Shown here piece by piece: positions 20,321 through 29,161 of a stretch of 64,000 nt of DNA; position 1 is the stretch's first letter, and each line of letters opens with the position of its first letter. A program made the translations under genes and the position numbers. The notes beneath the pieces were generated by a model. That model made no database searches. It had not been told where the DNA came from and saw nothing but the letters and a program-made list of their open reading frames with translations. The DNA is from Prevotella sp. (GTDB taxonomy: Bacteria; Bacteroidota; Bacteroidia; Bacteroidales; Bacteroidaceae). The stretch is from NCBI GenBank assembly GCA_017561825.1, contig JAFZBK010000004.1, forward strand, positions 1-64,000, written 5' to 3'.

Positions 20321-20701
20321 TCATGGAGTTTTATCATTTATTAAGTGTAAGGTCACGGCAGCCCCTTCCAACTGTGCCTCTATTGGCGGATTCTTCTTGG
20401 TAACGGTGATGATCATCTCCTCCACCTGCGGAAACGCATCCATTATGCTTCCGCCGATCCTCCCTGCCAAGTGCTCCAGCAGGTTGGACGGCGTCTGCAT
20501 CTCTCTATTTATGATTTCGGATAGTTCCGCATAATTCAGGGTGTCTTTCACATCATCTGAGCGTACGGCTGCGGAGAGGTCATATTTCACACGGACATCC
20601 ACTGTGAACGTCCCGCCCGTGACTCTCTCCTGCTCCATTACCCCATGACGGGCAAAGAATGACAGTCCTTTCAGTTCTATGTAACCAGCTGTTATCTTCA
20701 T
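20321..20701 (-). CDS. folB: Dihydroneopterin aldolase
   Basis: Cleaves dihydroneopterin to 6-hydroxymethyl-dihydropterin in folate synthesis. 126 residues, the usual size; motifs FFARHGVMEQER, LNYAELSEII, LLEHLAGRI and the terminal TVTKKNPP with the catalytic lysine. I prefer the ATG at 20701, 2 bases after the nrdJ stop; a GTG at 20710 would add three residues and overlap nrdJ by 8 bases. folE, earlier in the same pathway, lies at 53.5-54.1 kb. Confidence 0.93.
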   Translation of the reverse strand: MKITAGYIELKGLSFFARHGVMEQERVTGGTFTVDVRVKYDLSAAVRSDDVKDTLNYAELSEIINREMQTPSNLLEHLAGRIGGSIMDAFPQVEEMIITVTKKNPPIEAQLEGAAVTLHLINDKTP

Positions 20702-20702
20702 A

Positions 20703-23249
20703 TCATCCACATCGACTGGCTCCGCAATTCGTACAGATCAGACAGCCCTCCTGATAGACAAGCGTCTCCTCGCCGCAGTTCGGACACCTTTGTCCTTTAG
20801 CCTGTGTACCGTCAGAGATATACTTCTTCAGGGCACGTTCCACACCCACCTTCCAGGTGTTGATGCTCTCACTCTTCAACTGCAGCGAGCTGACGAGCTT
20901 GATGACATGCTCGATAGGCATTCGGTAACGCAGCACACCAGATATCAGCTTCGCATAGTTCCAATACTCAGGATTGAACTTCTCGCTCAGTCCCTCCACG
21001 GTAGTCTTGTACCCCCGTTTGTTTTCGAACTGAAAGTCGTAACGCTTCGAGCCGTCCTCGTTGGTCTGCTTGATAATCTTACCCTTCACCACCGACTTTG
21101 GCAGCATGATTCCTTCCTCATCATCCTGCAGACCCGTGAATATCTCATAGGGATAGCCGTCGAGCAAGCCGACGAATGCCACCCATTTCTCTTTGTTGTT
21201 CTGGAACCGTACCACATCGCACTCCAAGGTCTGCGGTCTTACCTCCGTCACCTCCGGGTGCTTGCAGGGAACTGGTTCCGGTTTCTTCTCTTCCTTCTTC
21301 TTTTTCTCGTTCACCTGAATCATCACGCCCGAACGACTGCCATCGCGGTAGATGGTGCAACCTTTGCAGCCACTACGCCAAGCCTCCACATAGAGACGGT
21401 TCACGAGAGCCTCATCCACATCGTTCGGCAGGTTGACGGTTACGCTGATGGAGTGGTCAACCCACTTCTGGATAGCTCCCTGCATCTTCACCTTCATCAG
21501 CCAGTCCACATCATTAGCTGTAGCCTTATAATAAGGTGAACGAGCCACAAGGGCATCAATCTCCTCCTGGGTGTATCGTTTCTCTGTATCGATGCCATTG
21601 ATCTTCATCCAGTCAAGGAACTTCTTGTGATAGACAATGAACTCTTCGAAGGAGTCACCCACCTCGTCCACGAAGTCCACATGCACATCAGGCTCATTGG
21701 GATTCACCTTGCGACGACGCTTGTATACGGGCAGGAACACCGGTTCGATACCACTGGTAGTCTGTGTCATCAACGAGGTTGTACCCGTCGGTGCGATGGT
21801 CAGACAGGCGATATTCCTTCTACCATACTTCTTCATCGCATCGTACAGTTTCGGATCAGCCTCCTTAATACGAAGGATAAACGGATTCTTCTTCTCACGC
21901 TCGGCATCGAAGATCTCAAAGGCGCCACGCTCCTTAGCCATCTGTACTGATGAGCCATAAGCAGCCAGTGCCAAAGTGCGATGAACGTTCACGGAGAAGT
22001 CGGTGGCCTCCTGCGTACCATAGCGCAACATCATGGCAGCAATCATATCACCTTCAGCAGTGATACCTACACCCGTGCGTCGTCCCATCGAGCTCTTCCG
22101 TTTGATCTTCTCCCACAGATGATATTCAGCCCCTTTCACCTCATCGTTCTGTGGATCACTCTCCACCTTCTTCATGATCTGGTCGATCTTCTCCAGTTCC
22201 AGATCCACGATATCATCCATCAGTCGCTGTGCATAGCCCACATGCTTCTTGAACAGTTCGTAATCAAAATATGCCTCCTTTGTGAACGGATTCACTACAT
22301 AACTGAAGAGGTTGATACTCAACAGACGACAGGAGTCGTACGGACAAAGTGGAATCTCGCCACAGGGGTTCGTAGAAACCGTACGGAAGCCGAGATCCGC
22401 ATAGCAGTCGGGAATACTCTCCCTAAGGATGGTATCCCAAAACAGCACGCCCGGCTCAGCACTCTTCCAAGCATTATGCACGATCTTCTCCCACAGTTCC
22501 TTGGCGCGGATAGTCTTCTTCACCTCGGGATGATCACTATCTACAGGGAACTGTTGCACATATTCCTTGTCATCAATGGCGGCCTGCATGAACGCATCGT
22601 CGATCTTTACGCTAACGTTCGCACCCGTCACCTTTCCTTCTGTCATCTTCGCATCGATGAAAGCCTCTGAATCCGGATGCTTGATACCCACACTAAGCAT
22701 CAGAGCGCCACGACGACCATCCTGGGCCACCTCGCGCGTACTATTACTATAACGCTCCATGAAAGGAACCAGTCCTGTGGAAGTGAGTGCTGAGTTGTTC
22801 ACTGGTGATCCCTTCGGACGTACATGGGTAAGGTCATGCCCTACGCCACCACGTCGCTTCATCAACTGTACCTGTTCCTCATCAATACGCAAGATGGCAC
22901 CATAAGAATCGGCATCACCATCCAAACCGATCACGAAGCAGTTCGATAGTGAGGCCACCTGAAAGTTGTTTCCAATACCAGTCATCGGACTGCCTGCCGG
23001 TACAATATATTTGAAATGGTCTAGCAACTGGAAAATTTCCTCGGCAGACATCGGGTTGGAATACTTCTTTTCAATTCGGGCAATCTCATTGGCAATACGC
23101 CAATGCATGTCTGCCGGACTCTGCTCATAGATATTACCGAAACTGTCCTTCATGGCATACTTGGTCACCCACACGCGGGCAGCCAGTTCATCACCGCTGA
23201 AATACTCCAGCGATGCGTTAAATGCTTCATCGTACGTATATGTTCTCAT
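20703..23249 (-). CDS. nrdJ: Adenosylcobalamin-dependent (class II) ribonucleotide reductase
   Basis: Reduces ribonucleotides to deoxyribonucleotides using a B12-derived radical, independent of oxygen. 848 residues. The 10-stranded barrel contains the radical-site segment TNPCGEIPLCPYDSCRL and APTGTTSLMTQTTSGIEP. The C terminus carries a zinc ribbon of two CxxC knuckles (CPNCG, CTNCG) ending in a redox-type CG. First gene of a minus-strand unit with folB, amidase and MCE genes. It implies that the cell makes or imports cobalamin. No cobalamin riboswitch was recognised upstream. Confidence 0.95.
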   Translation of the reverse strand: MRTYTYDEAFNASLEYFSGDELAARVWVTKYAMKDSFGNIYEQSPADMHWRIANEIARIEKKYSNPMSAEEIFQLLDHFKYIVPAGSPMTGIGNNFQVASLSNCFVIGLDGDADSYGAILRIDEEQVQLMKRRGGVGHDLTHVRPKGSPVNNSALTSTGLVPFMERYSNSTREVAQDGRRGALMLSVGIKHPDSEAFIDAKMTEGKVTGANVSVKIDDAFMQAAIDDKEYVQQFPVDSDHPEVKKTIRAKELWEKIVHNAWKSAEPGVLFWDTILRESIPDCYADLGFRTVSTNPCGEIPLCPYDSCRLLSINLFSYVVNPFTKEAYFDYELFKKHVGYAQRLMDDIVDLELEKIDQIMKKVESDPQNDEVKGAEYHLWEKIKRKSSMGRRTGVGITAEGDMIAAMMLRYGTQEATDFSVNVHRTLALAAYGSSVQMAKERGAFEIFDAEREKKNPFILRIKEADPKLYDAMKKYGRRNIACLTIAPTGTTSLMTQTTSGIEPVFLPVYKRRRKVNPNEPDVHVDFVDEVGDSFEEFIVYHKKFLDWMKINGIDTEKRYTQEEIDALVARSPYYKATANDVDWLMKVKMQGAIQKWVDHSISVTVNLPNDVDEALVNRLYVEAWRSGCKGCTIYRDGSRSGVMIQVNEKKKKEEKKPEPVPCKHPEVTEVRPQTLECDVVRFQNNKEKWVAFVGLLDGYPYEIFTGLQDDEEGIMLPKSVVKGKIIKQTNEDGSKRYDFQFENKRGYKTTVEGLSEKFNPEYWNYAKLISGVLRYRMPIEHVIKLVSSLQLKSESINTWKVGVERALKKYISDGTQAKGQRCPNCGEETLVYQEGCLICTNCGASRCG

Positions 23250-23279
23250 CTTGATCTTGTAGTTTTATGCGATTTGGTG

Positions 23280-23310
23280 CAAAGATACGAAAAAACAAGA
23301 GTAGAACAAA
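23280..23310 (-). promoter_or_regulatory. nrdJ promoter
   Basis: Minus strand TTTG (23310-23307), 19-bp spacer, TATCTTTG (23287-23280), about 30 bases before the nrdJ ATG. Confidence 0.7.
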
Positions 23311-23410
23311 ACAAATTTTTTATTTTTTTTCATTCCAATCGAAAATTCTGCGGTCAAGTTTCCCATTTTGGAAAACTTATCGTATCTTTGCAAAACAAAA
23401 ATGATCCAAA

Positions 23411-24178
23411 ATGAAAAACTTAGAAACCAGAAGAAGCATCCGCAAATATGCGAATAAGGATATCAGTGAAGAACTGCTCAACAAGTTGTTCACCCAAGCA
23501 GCGCGCACCCAGACGATGGGTAACCTGCAGTTATACAGTGTGGTAGTCACCCGTGATCCGAAGATCAAGGAACAACTGTCGCCTGCACATTTCAATCAGC
23601 CGATGGTGACAGAGGCGCCGGTGGTGCTTACTATCTGTGCCGACTTCAACCGTACCAGTTTTTGGGCCCGTTGTCGTGATGCCGAACCGGGATATGACAA
23701 TTTTCTGTCGTTTATCAATGCCGCCACTGATGCGCTGCTTTACACCCAGACGCTCTGCAATCTCATGGACGAGGAAGGCTTAGGTTACTGTTTCCTTGGC
23801 ACCACCATTTATCAGCCGCAGCAGATCATCGATGTACTGCAACTGCCCAAACTTGTCATGCCCGTAGCCACTCTCACCGTGGGTTGGCCAGACGAGGAGC
23901 CTGCCCTCAGCGACCGTCTGCCCACTGAGAGCTTCGTGCATCAGGAACGATACAACGATTATCTTAGCATGGATATCGACAACTATTATTACAACAAGGA
24001 GCACCTGCCCGAAAACGAACACTTCGTTCGTATCAACAATAAGGAGACACTTGCACAAGTGTTCACCGATATCCGTTATACACGAAAAGACAATGAGGCC
24101 TTGACGAATGAACTCATCAAGGCCCTTGTACATCAGGGCTTCCTGCCCCACACGATATTGACTGCAAAAGTAGTATAA
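23411..24178 (+). CDS. Nitroreductase family flavoprotein
   Basis: 255-residue FMN-dependent NAD(P)H oxidoreductase of the NfsA/FRP type. The N-terminal ETRRSIRKYANKDI motif binds FMN phosphate; the GLGYCFLGTTIYQ and VATLTVGWPDEEP segments are also typical. Cytoplasmic, substrate unknown; relatives reduce nitroaromatics, quinones or flavins. A TATCTTTG -7 element lies at 23383-23390. It converges on the MFS gene, with a short hairpin (24185-24204) at the meeting point. Confidence 0.9.
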   Translation: MKNLETRRSIRKYANKDISEELLNKLFTQAARTQTMGNLQLYSVVVTRDPKIKEQLSPAHFNQPMVTEAPVVLTICADFNRTSFWARCRDAEPGYDNFLSFINAATDALLYTQTLCNLMDEEGLGYCFLGTTIYQPQQIIDVLQLPKLVMPVATLTVGWPDEEPALSDRLPTESFVHQERYNDYLSMDIDNYYYNKEHLPENEHFVRINNKETLAQVFTDIRYTRKDNEALTNELIKALVHQGFLPHTILTAKVV

Positions 24179-24184
24179 TTCTTC

Positions 24185-24204
24185 AGTACACTGCGGTCTG
24201 TACT
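24185..24204. terminator. Hairpin between convergent nitroreductase and MFS genes
   Basis: AGTACA/TGTACT with an 8-nt loop, just after the nitroreductase stop and touching the stop codon of the MFS gene. No T-run, so termination strength is doubtful. Confidence 0.4.
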
Positions 24205-25660
24205 AATCCTGTTCTTCCAGAATGATAGGCTTATACTTCGGTACAAGCGTCTTCATGATGCACCAGCCAATCAGATAAGCCACAGCACAGATGCAGAACA
24301 CCACCATATAGGCAGCAGGTTTCCCTTCGAAGCCGAAGAACGTATAGGCACAACCCTGACCAGCAGCCCAGTCGAAGAACTCACCCGAACAAAGGTTGAT
24401 GGCATAAGAACCCAGTCCGCCAGCCATTGTACCAATACCCGTAATCGTACCGATAGTAGATTTGGGGAACATATCACCGATGGTTGAATACAGGTTAGCC
24501 GACCAAGCCTGATGACCAGCGCCAAGGAGTCCGATGAGAATGGCAGGCCACCACGCACTATAGGTACCCAAAGGCTGTGCAAAAAGTCCCAACAGTGGTA
24601 AGCAGGCAAAGATCAGCATGGCACGCATACGACCCAGATAGGGGTTCATGCCGCGCTTCTCCACGAAATAAGTTGGCAAATAACCACCGCCGATGGAAAC
24701 CACAGTCACGATGAGATAGAGTGTGAAGATCAGCAGGATGCCCATCTTGGAGTCGGATGTGTAGCCATACTGGTCGCTGAAATAAGCGGGTGCCCAGAAC
24801 AGGAAGAACCACCATACGCCATCAGTAAACAACTTACCCACGATAAACGACCATGTTTGTTTGAAAGTGAAACACTTCCAGAAGGGGATGGTCTTCTCTT
24901 CCTTGATATTCGTGCGGTCCTGTACCTCCTCAATATCGCTGTCCTGTTCGATATAGTTCAGCTCGGCCTGATCAACGAAACTGCTTTTATGAGGTTTCTC
25001 ATAGAGCCACATCCACAGTCCCATCCACACAAAACCCAGTACACCGATAATGATAAATGCCAGTTCCCAGCCCCAGGCACGTGCTAGCAGTGGAATGGTA
25101 GCAGGGGCTGCCAAGGCACCTACTGATGCACCACTATTAAAGATAGAGGTAGCAAAGGCACGGTCTTTCTTGGGGAAATACTCCGCCGTTACCTTGATGG
25201 CAGCAGGAAAGTTGCCTGCCTCACCGAGGGCGAGCACCATACGACACGCAAGGAACAGATACATTGATACGGTAGCGATCATCACCGCGGCATCACCTGT
25301 CAGCTGTCCTAACTGGACCACCGAGGTGTATCCCTCCCACTCCATGGCTGCCCAGCCACAACCTGCATGAAGACAGGCGCCCAACGACCATACGAAGATA
25401 GCGATGAGGTAACCCTTCTTGGTACCCATCCAGTCGATGAACTTCCCTGCAAAGAGGTTAGCGATGGCATAGAAGATGGAGAAATAGGCCGTGATCTTAC
25501 CATAGTTGGCATCGGTCCAATGAAACTCAGGAGCAATAAAGTCCTTCCATGTGAGAGACAGGACCTGACGGTCCATGTAGTTAACAGTGGTTGCCAAGAA
25601 GAGCAAACCACAGATTACCCAGCGGAAGTGGGTCATTGTAGTAGTTCTAACAGGTGTCAT
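24203..25660 (-). CDS. MFS transporter of the ExuT/hexuronate type
   Basis: 485-residue inner-membrane carrier with 12 expected helices. The NYMDRQVLSLTWKDF start, the AGKFIDWMGTKKGY loop and GEAGNFPAAIKVTAEYFPKKDRA match the anion:cation symporter branch that includes ExuT. Likely substrate is a hexuronate or related sugar acid, but no uronate catabolic gene is nearby, so this is a family-level guess. It follows murF-alr after 38 bases that contain a 7-bp repeat array. Confidence 0.85.
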   Translation of the reverse strand: MTPVRTTTMTHFRWVICGLLFLATTVNYMDRQVLSLTWKDFIAPEFHWTDANYGKITAYFSIFYAIANLFAGKFIDWMGTKKGYLIAIFVWSLGACLHAGCGWAAMEWEGYTSVVQLGQLTGDAAVMIATVSMYLFLACRMVLALGEAGNFPAAIKVTAEYFPKKDRAFATSIFNSGASVGALAAPATIPLLARAWGWELAFIIIGVLGFVWMGLWMWLYEKPHKSSFVDQAELNYIEQDSDIEEVQDRTNIKEEKTIPFWKCFTFKQTWSFIVGKLFTDGVWWFFLFWAPAYFSDQYGYTSDSKMGILLIFTLYLIVTVVSIGGGYLPTYFVEKRGMNPYLGRMRAMLIFACLPLLGLFAQPLGTYSAWWPAILIGLLGAGHQAWSANLYSTIGDMFPKSTIGTITGIGTMAGGLGSYAINLCSGEFFDWAAGQGCAYTFFGFEGKPAAYMVVFCICAVAYLIGWCIMKTLVPKYKPIILEEQD

Positions 25661-25668
25661 ATCGATTT

Positions 25669-25699
25669 ATCACTTATCACTTGTAACTTATCACTTATC
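25669..25699. repeat. 7-bp tandem array (ATCACTT) between murF-alr and MFS gene
   Basis: Units ATCACTT, ATCACTT, GTAACTT, ATCACTT and a partial ATC start at 25669, 25676, 25683, 25690 and 25697. It fills most of the 38-bp gap between the two genes. Confidence 0.85.
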
Positions 25700-28218
25700 T
25701 AGTCTTGGAAATACACGCGTTTCACGCGGTTTGAGATGCCCGTAAGCACCTCGTATGGAATGGTATCCAGACACTCGGCCAGTATGGCTACAGGCAGATG
25801 ATCGCCGAAGATCTCCACCGTATCACCTTCCTGACAAAGAATATCGGTCACATCTATCATGGCCACATCCATGCAGATATTCCCCACGTAGGGAGCCTTC
25901 TGACCGTTCACCAAGCAATAGCAACGCCCCCGTCCCAGATGACGGTTCAGTCCGTCGGCATAGCCAATAGGAATAGCCGCGATGAGACTGTCGCGTGTGA
26001 GCACACCCTTTCTGCTATATCCTACCGTTTCCTCCTTAGGCACATGTCGCAACTGAAGGATGGTGGTCTTGAGGGTGCTGACGCATTTCAGCGGTGAGAG
26101 GTGAGAAGTGAGAGGTGAGACATAGGGATCCACACCATAAAGACCGATACCCAACCGGCACATCTCCATCTGACGTTCAGGGAAGTGCTCGATGCCTGCA
26201 GAGTTGTCCATGTGTCGGAGGATCTGATGACTGAATGCCTGCTGTATTCTACTGCTGCCTTTCTGGAACAGTTCGAACTGTCGGGCAGAGAAGCGGTCGA
26301 AGTCATCACTGTCACTCCCCACGAAGTGCGAGAACACTGATCGTGGTATTACCGCCTGCTGGTGCGTCAGTCGATCGATCAACTCATCGATCTCATCCCG
26401 CTCCCCTTCTTTTGTTCCTATATTGAATCCCAGTCGGTGCATACCCGTATCCAGTTTGATGTGTACGGGCCATCCTGTGATACCCTCCTTACGGGCCGCC
26501 TTGATCAGCGCATCCAGCAGTCGGAAGGAATACACCTCCGGTTCCAAGTCGTAGTCGAACATCGTCTTGAAGGCCGTCATCTCAGGATTCATCACCATGA
26601 TACTGCTGGTGATACCCGCTTTTCGCAGGGTCACGCCCTCATCAGCCACAGCCACAGCCAGATAATCCACATGATGGTCCTGTAATGTCTTTGCAATCTC
26701 CACCGCACCGGCTCCATAGCCGTCGGCCTTGATCATGCACACCATCTTCGTCTCCGGCTTCAGGAACGAGCGGAAATAGTTCAGGTTGTCAACAAGCGCA
26801 TTCAGGTTCACTTCCAGAATGGTCTCATGCACCTTCTGTTCCAGCAGTTCCGTGATCTGTTCGAAGCCGAAACGACGACCGCCTTTCAAGAGGATCACCT
26901 CATTGTGCAGGTTGCGGAACAAGGCTGATGCGAGGAAATCCCCCACCGTAATGAAAGCATGCAGTTCGCACGAAGATGAAGGTGTTGCTCCTTTCACATA
27001 CTCCTTGATCTCCTTGCCGATGCCGATGAACTTATTGATTCCCCTGCTCTCAGCCAGTCGCATCACCTTATTATATAACTCATGTGGATCTTCACCACTT
27101 TGGTCGATATCGCTTAAGATCAGCGTACGACTCCTTCCCTGATGCTCAGGACGACGGTTCATGAAGTCGAGCGCAATAGCCAACGAGTTGATATCCGAGT
27201 TATAGGAGTCGTTGATCAGTGTACACCCATGCTGTCCTTCCTTCACCTCCAGTCGCATGGCCACAGGCTCCAACTGTTGCATACGCTCATCAAGATCCTC
27301 TGGCGTCACGCCAAGGTAGAGCGCAACAGCAGCACAGGCAAAGGAACATTCTATAGAAGCCTCATCGATAAACGGCAGATGGTATTGGCCTTGCACGCCC
27401 TTAAAGGAATAGGATACACTAGTAATACTAGCACTACTAGTAATACTAGAGATAAACAATGGCGCCGACTGGTTCTCGCGGCTCCATCCGATCTTCTCGC
27501 CCTTGTATCCCGAACGGCGGATGCAACGACTGATGGTGTCGTTATCGCTATCGTAAACAACAACTTTTGCCCCATGGAAGAGTTGTAGTTTCTCCATACA
27601 TTTCTCTTCCAACGAACGGAAATTCTCCTGATGGGCATTACCCAGAGAGGTGAACACGCCGATGGTGGGCTGGATGATGTCGTGCAATGCCAGCATCTCC
27701 CCCGGCTCACTGATGCCTGCTTCGAAGATACCTATGCGCGACTCCTCGTTCAGCAGCCATACCGACAAGGGTACGCCAATCTGTGAATTATAACTCTTGG
27801 GAGAACGGACAACATGTCGTGAAGGGAGCAGCAGTTGATACAGCCACTCCTTCACCATGGTCTTACCATTACTACCTGTGATGCCCACAATGGGAATATC
27901 GAACTCGTCGCGATGACGCTCCGCCAGTCGCTGCAAGGCAGCCCGCGTATCCACCACCTTCAAGAAGTTGGTCTGCGGATAACGCTCGTTGGCTTGGGCA
28001 GGAACGGTATCTACCACGAAGTTCCGTACGCCACGGCGATAGAGGTCATCGATATACCTATGACCATCGTTTCTTTTTGTTTTCAGCGCGAAGAACAGGG
28101 TTTCCTCAGGGAAACAGAGCGATCTGCTGTCAGTAAGAAGCCACCGGATCTGAGCCTCCCGACTACCATAACGTCGGGCTCCAATCAGCGTGGCCACCTT
28201 TTCGATCGTATATGTCAT
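25699..28218 (-). CDS. murF: Bifunctional MurF ligase / alanine racemase
   Basis: 839-residue fusion known in Bacteroidetes. The N-terminal half (about 1-455) is UDP-MurNAc-tripeptide:D-Ala-D-Ala ligase with the ATP loop GITGSNGKT and the NDSYNSDINSL segment. The C-terminal half (about 465-839) is the PLP racemase that supplies D-alanine, with the PLP lysine in KADGYGAG and IPIGYADG. The fusion couples precursor supply to the last cytoplasmic step of peptidoglycan synthesis. Two repeat-derived insertions are visible: ITS tripeptides at 257-267 and SPLTSHLSPL at 700-709, both in likely surface loops. Confidence 0.95.
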   Translation of the reverse strand: MTYTIEKVATLIGARRYGSREAQIRWLLTDSRSLCFPEETLFFALKTKRNDGHRYIDDLYRRGVRNFVVDTVPAQANERYPQTNFLKVVDTRAALQRLAERHRDEFDIPIVGITGSNGKTMVKEWLYQLLLPSRHVVRSPKSYNSQIGVPLSVWLLNEESRIGIFEAGISEPGEMLALHDIIQPTIGVFTSLGNAHQENFRSLEEKCMEKLQLFHGAKVVVYDSDNDTISRCIRRSGYKGEKIGWSRENQSAPLFISSITSSASITSVSYSFKGVQGQYHLPFIDEASIECSFACAAVALYLGVTPEDLDERMQQLEPVAMRLEVKEGQHGCTLINDSYNSDINSLAIALDFMNRRPEHQGRSRTLILSDIDQSGEDPHELYNKVMRLAESRGINKFIGIGKEIKEYVKGATPSSSCELHAFITVGDFLASALFRNLHNEVILLKGGRRFGFEQITELLEQKVHETILEVNLNALVDNLNYFRSFLKPETKMVCMIKADGYGAGAVEIAKTLQDHHVDYLAVAVADEGVTLRKAGITSSIMVMNPEMTAFKTMFDYDLEPEVYSFRLLDALIKAARKEGITGWPVHIKLDTGMHRLGFNIGTKEGERDEIDELIDRLTHQQAVIPRSVFSHFVGSDSDDFDRFSARQFELFQKGSSRIQQAFSHQILRHMDNSAGIEHFPERQMEMCRLGIGLYGVDPYVSPLTSHLSPLKCVSTLKTTILQLRHVPKEETVGYSRKGVLTRDSLIAAIPIGYADGLNRHLGRGRCYCLVNGQKAPYVGNICMDVAMIDVTDILCQEGDTVEIFGDHLPVAILAECLDTIPYEVLTGISNRVKRVYFQD
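26093..26120. repeat. 7-bp tandem array (GGTGAGA) inside the racemase half
   Basis: Four units, GGTGAGA, GGTGAGA, AGTGAGA, GGTGAGA, at 26093, 26100, 26107 and 26114. On the coding strand they give SPLTSHLSPL, a stretch with no counterpart in the alanine racemases I remember (it falls between GVDPY and the KCVSTLKTTI strand). Confidence 0.9.
27418..27450. repeat. 9-bp ACTAGTnnn array inside the MurF half
   Basis: ACTAGT, ACTAGC, ACTAGT, ACTAGA begin at 27418, 27427, 27436 and 27445: exact 9-bp period and the same unit as in clpB (1468-1509). It encodes ITS-SAS-ITS tripeptides at about residues 257-267. Confidence 0.9.
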
Positions 28219-28315
28219 GAATATAGTCTTTATTATGCCGCGAAATTACAACTTTTTAGCGAAACAACAAAATAATCGGGGTAATAGTTTCACAAAAGGG
28301 AAATGTGCGGATGTG

Positions 28316-29146
28316 TCATCCCACTTGATAACGTGCTTTGAATGCCTCCAACTTCTCCTTTGTCTGAGCGATGAACTGACGGTATTCCTCACTTTCAGGG
28401 TTGAAAGGACGGTGGTTCAACGCCTGTCGTATCGGTCGATAGTCCTCCACAAAACGATGTGTCTTCTCTGAGAAGAAGGTCTCGGCAAACCGCTCATAGA
28501 TATAATCCACCGCCTGCTCAGAGGGATGGAGCATGTCGGATGCATAGAAACGGTAGTCACGTAACTCATCCAACAGGATCTCGTAGGAAGGAAAGTATGT
28601 CAGTTGACAGTTGATAGTTGATAGTTGACAGTTATTAAGGGTGTTGATGGCCATCAGCAGGGTGCCCTTTGACAACTGACTCTCATGGAAACCGTATTTG
28701 GCATAGCGTATCGGACTGACGGTTAAGATGGTGCGCACATCGGGATTGACCTGTTGCAGGAGTGTGATGCAGCGAGTGAGATAATCGGTACACTCCTCCA
28801 TCGAGAGGACCTTCTCTGTGAAGAGTCGTTGCGGACGCTTCTCGCAGTTATCCACAATCTCACCAGTCTCGTTGAGGATATACACATGATTGGTACCAAG
28901 GGAGAGAACAACCACATCGGGCGCAACGAATGAAGATGCTTCATCCGCATACATCCGCTCCAATGTATGTAACACACTGGCAGGATTATACATCACGCCG
29001 AAGGGATTCACCGTGGTGTGGAACAGGTTATCGGAAAACCGCTTCCCGATATTGTCGGCAAAGCAACTGCCCACAAAGAGCAGGTGGTGATGCGGTTCCA
29101 CCTTCCATGCTGATGTTGGGATATTTACTGTTGTTCTGAATTCCAC
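28316..29146 (-). CDS. GSCFA domain (SGNH-like hydrolase) protein
   Basis: 276 residues with the family-defining VGSCFADNIG near residue 25 and the later DMLHPSEQAVDYI block that supplies a catalytic-type DxxH. This matches the GSCFA domain, related to SGNH/GDSL esterases; a sugar O-acetyl esterase or transferase role is possible but unproven. No signal peptide. It lies 15 bases after fkp, so it may act on fucose-containing or other surface glycans. Oddity: residues about 171-182 (NCQLSTINCQLT) are encoded by a 7-bp repeat and look inserted before YFPSYEI. Confidence 0.85.
   Translation of the reverse strand: MEFRTTVNIPTSAWKVEPHHHLLFVGSCFADNIGKRFSDNLFHTTVNPFGVMYNPASVLHTLERMYADEASSFVAPDVVVLSLGTNHVYILNETGEIVDNCEKRPQRLFTEKVLSMEECTDYLTRCITLLQQVNPDVRTILTVSPIRYAKYGFHESQLSKGTLLMAINTLNNCQLSTINCQLTYFPSYEILLDELRDYRFYASDMLHPSEQAVDYIYERFAETFFSEKTHRFVEDYRPIRQALNHRPFNPESEEYRQFIAQTKEKLEAFKARYQVG
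28601..28635. repeat. 7-bp tandem array (YAGTTGA) inside the GSCFA gene
   Basis: Five units, CAGTTGA, CAGTTGA, TAGTTGA, TAGTTGA, CAGTTAT, at 28601, 28608, 28615, 28622 and 28629. As 7 is not a multiple of 3, the reading frame rotates and gives a 7-residue peptide repeat (NCQLSTI, NCQL). Confidence 0.9.
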
Positions 29147-29161
29147 TGGATAAAGATTTGA

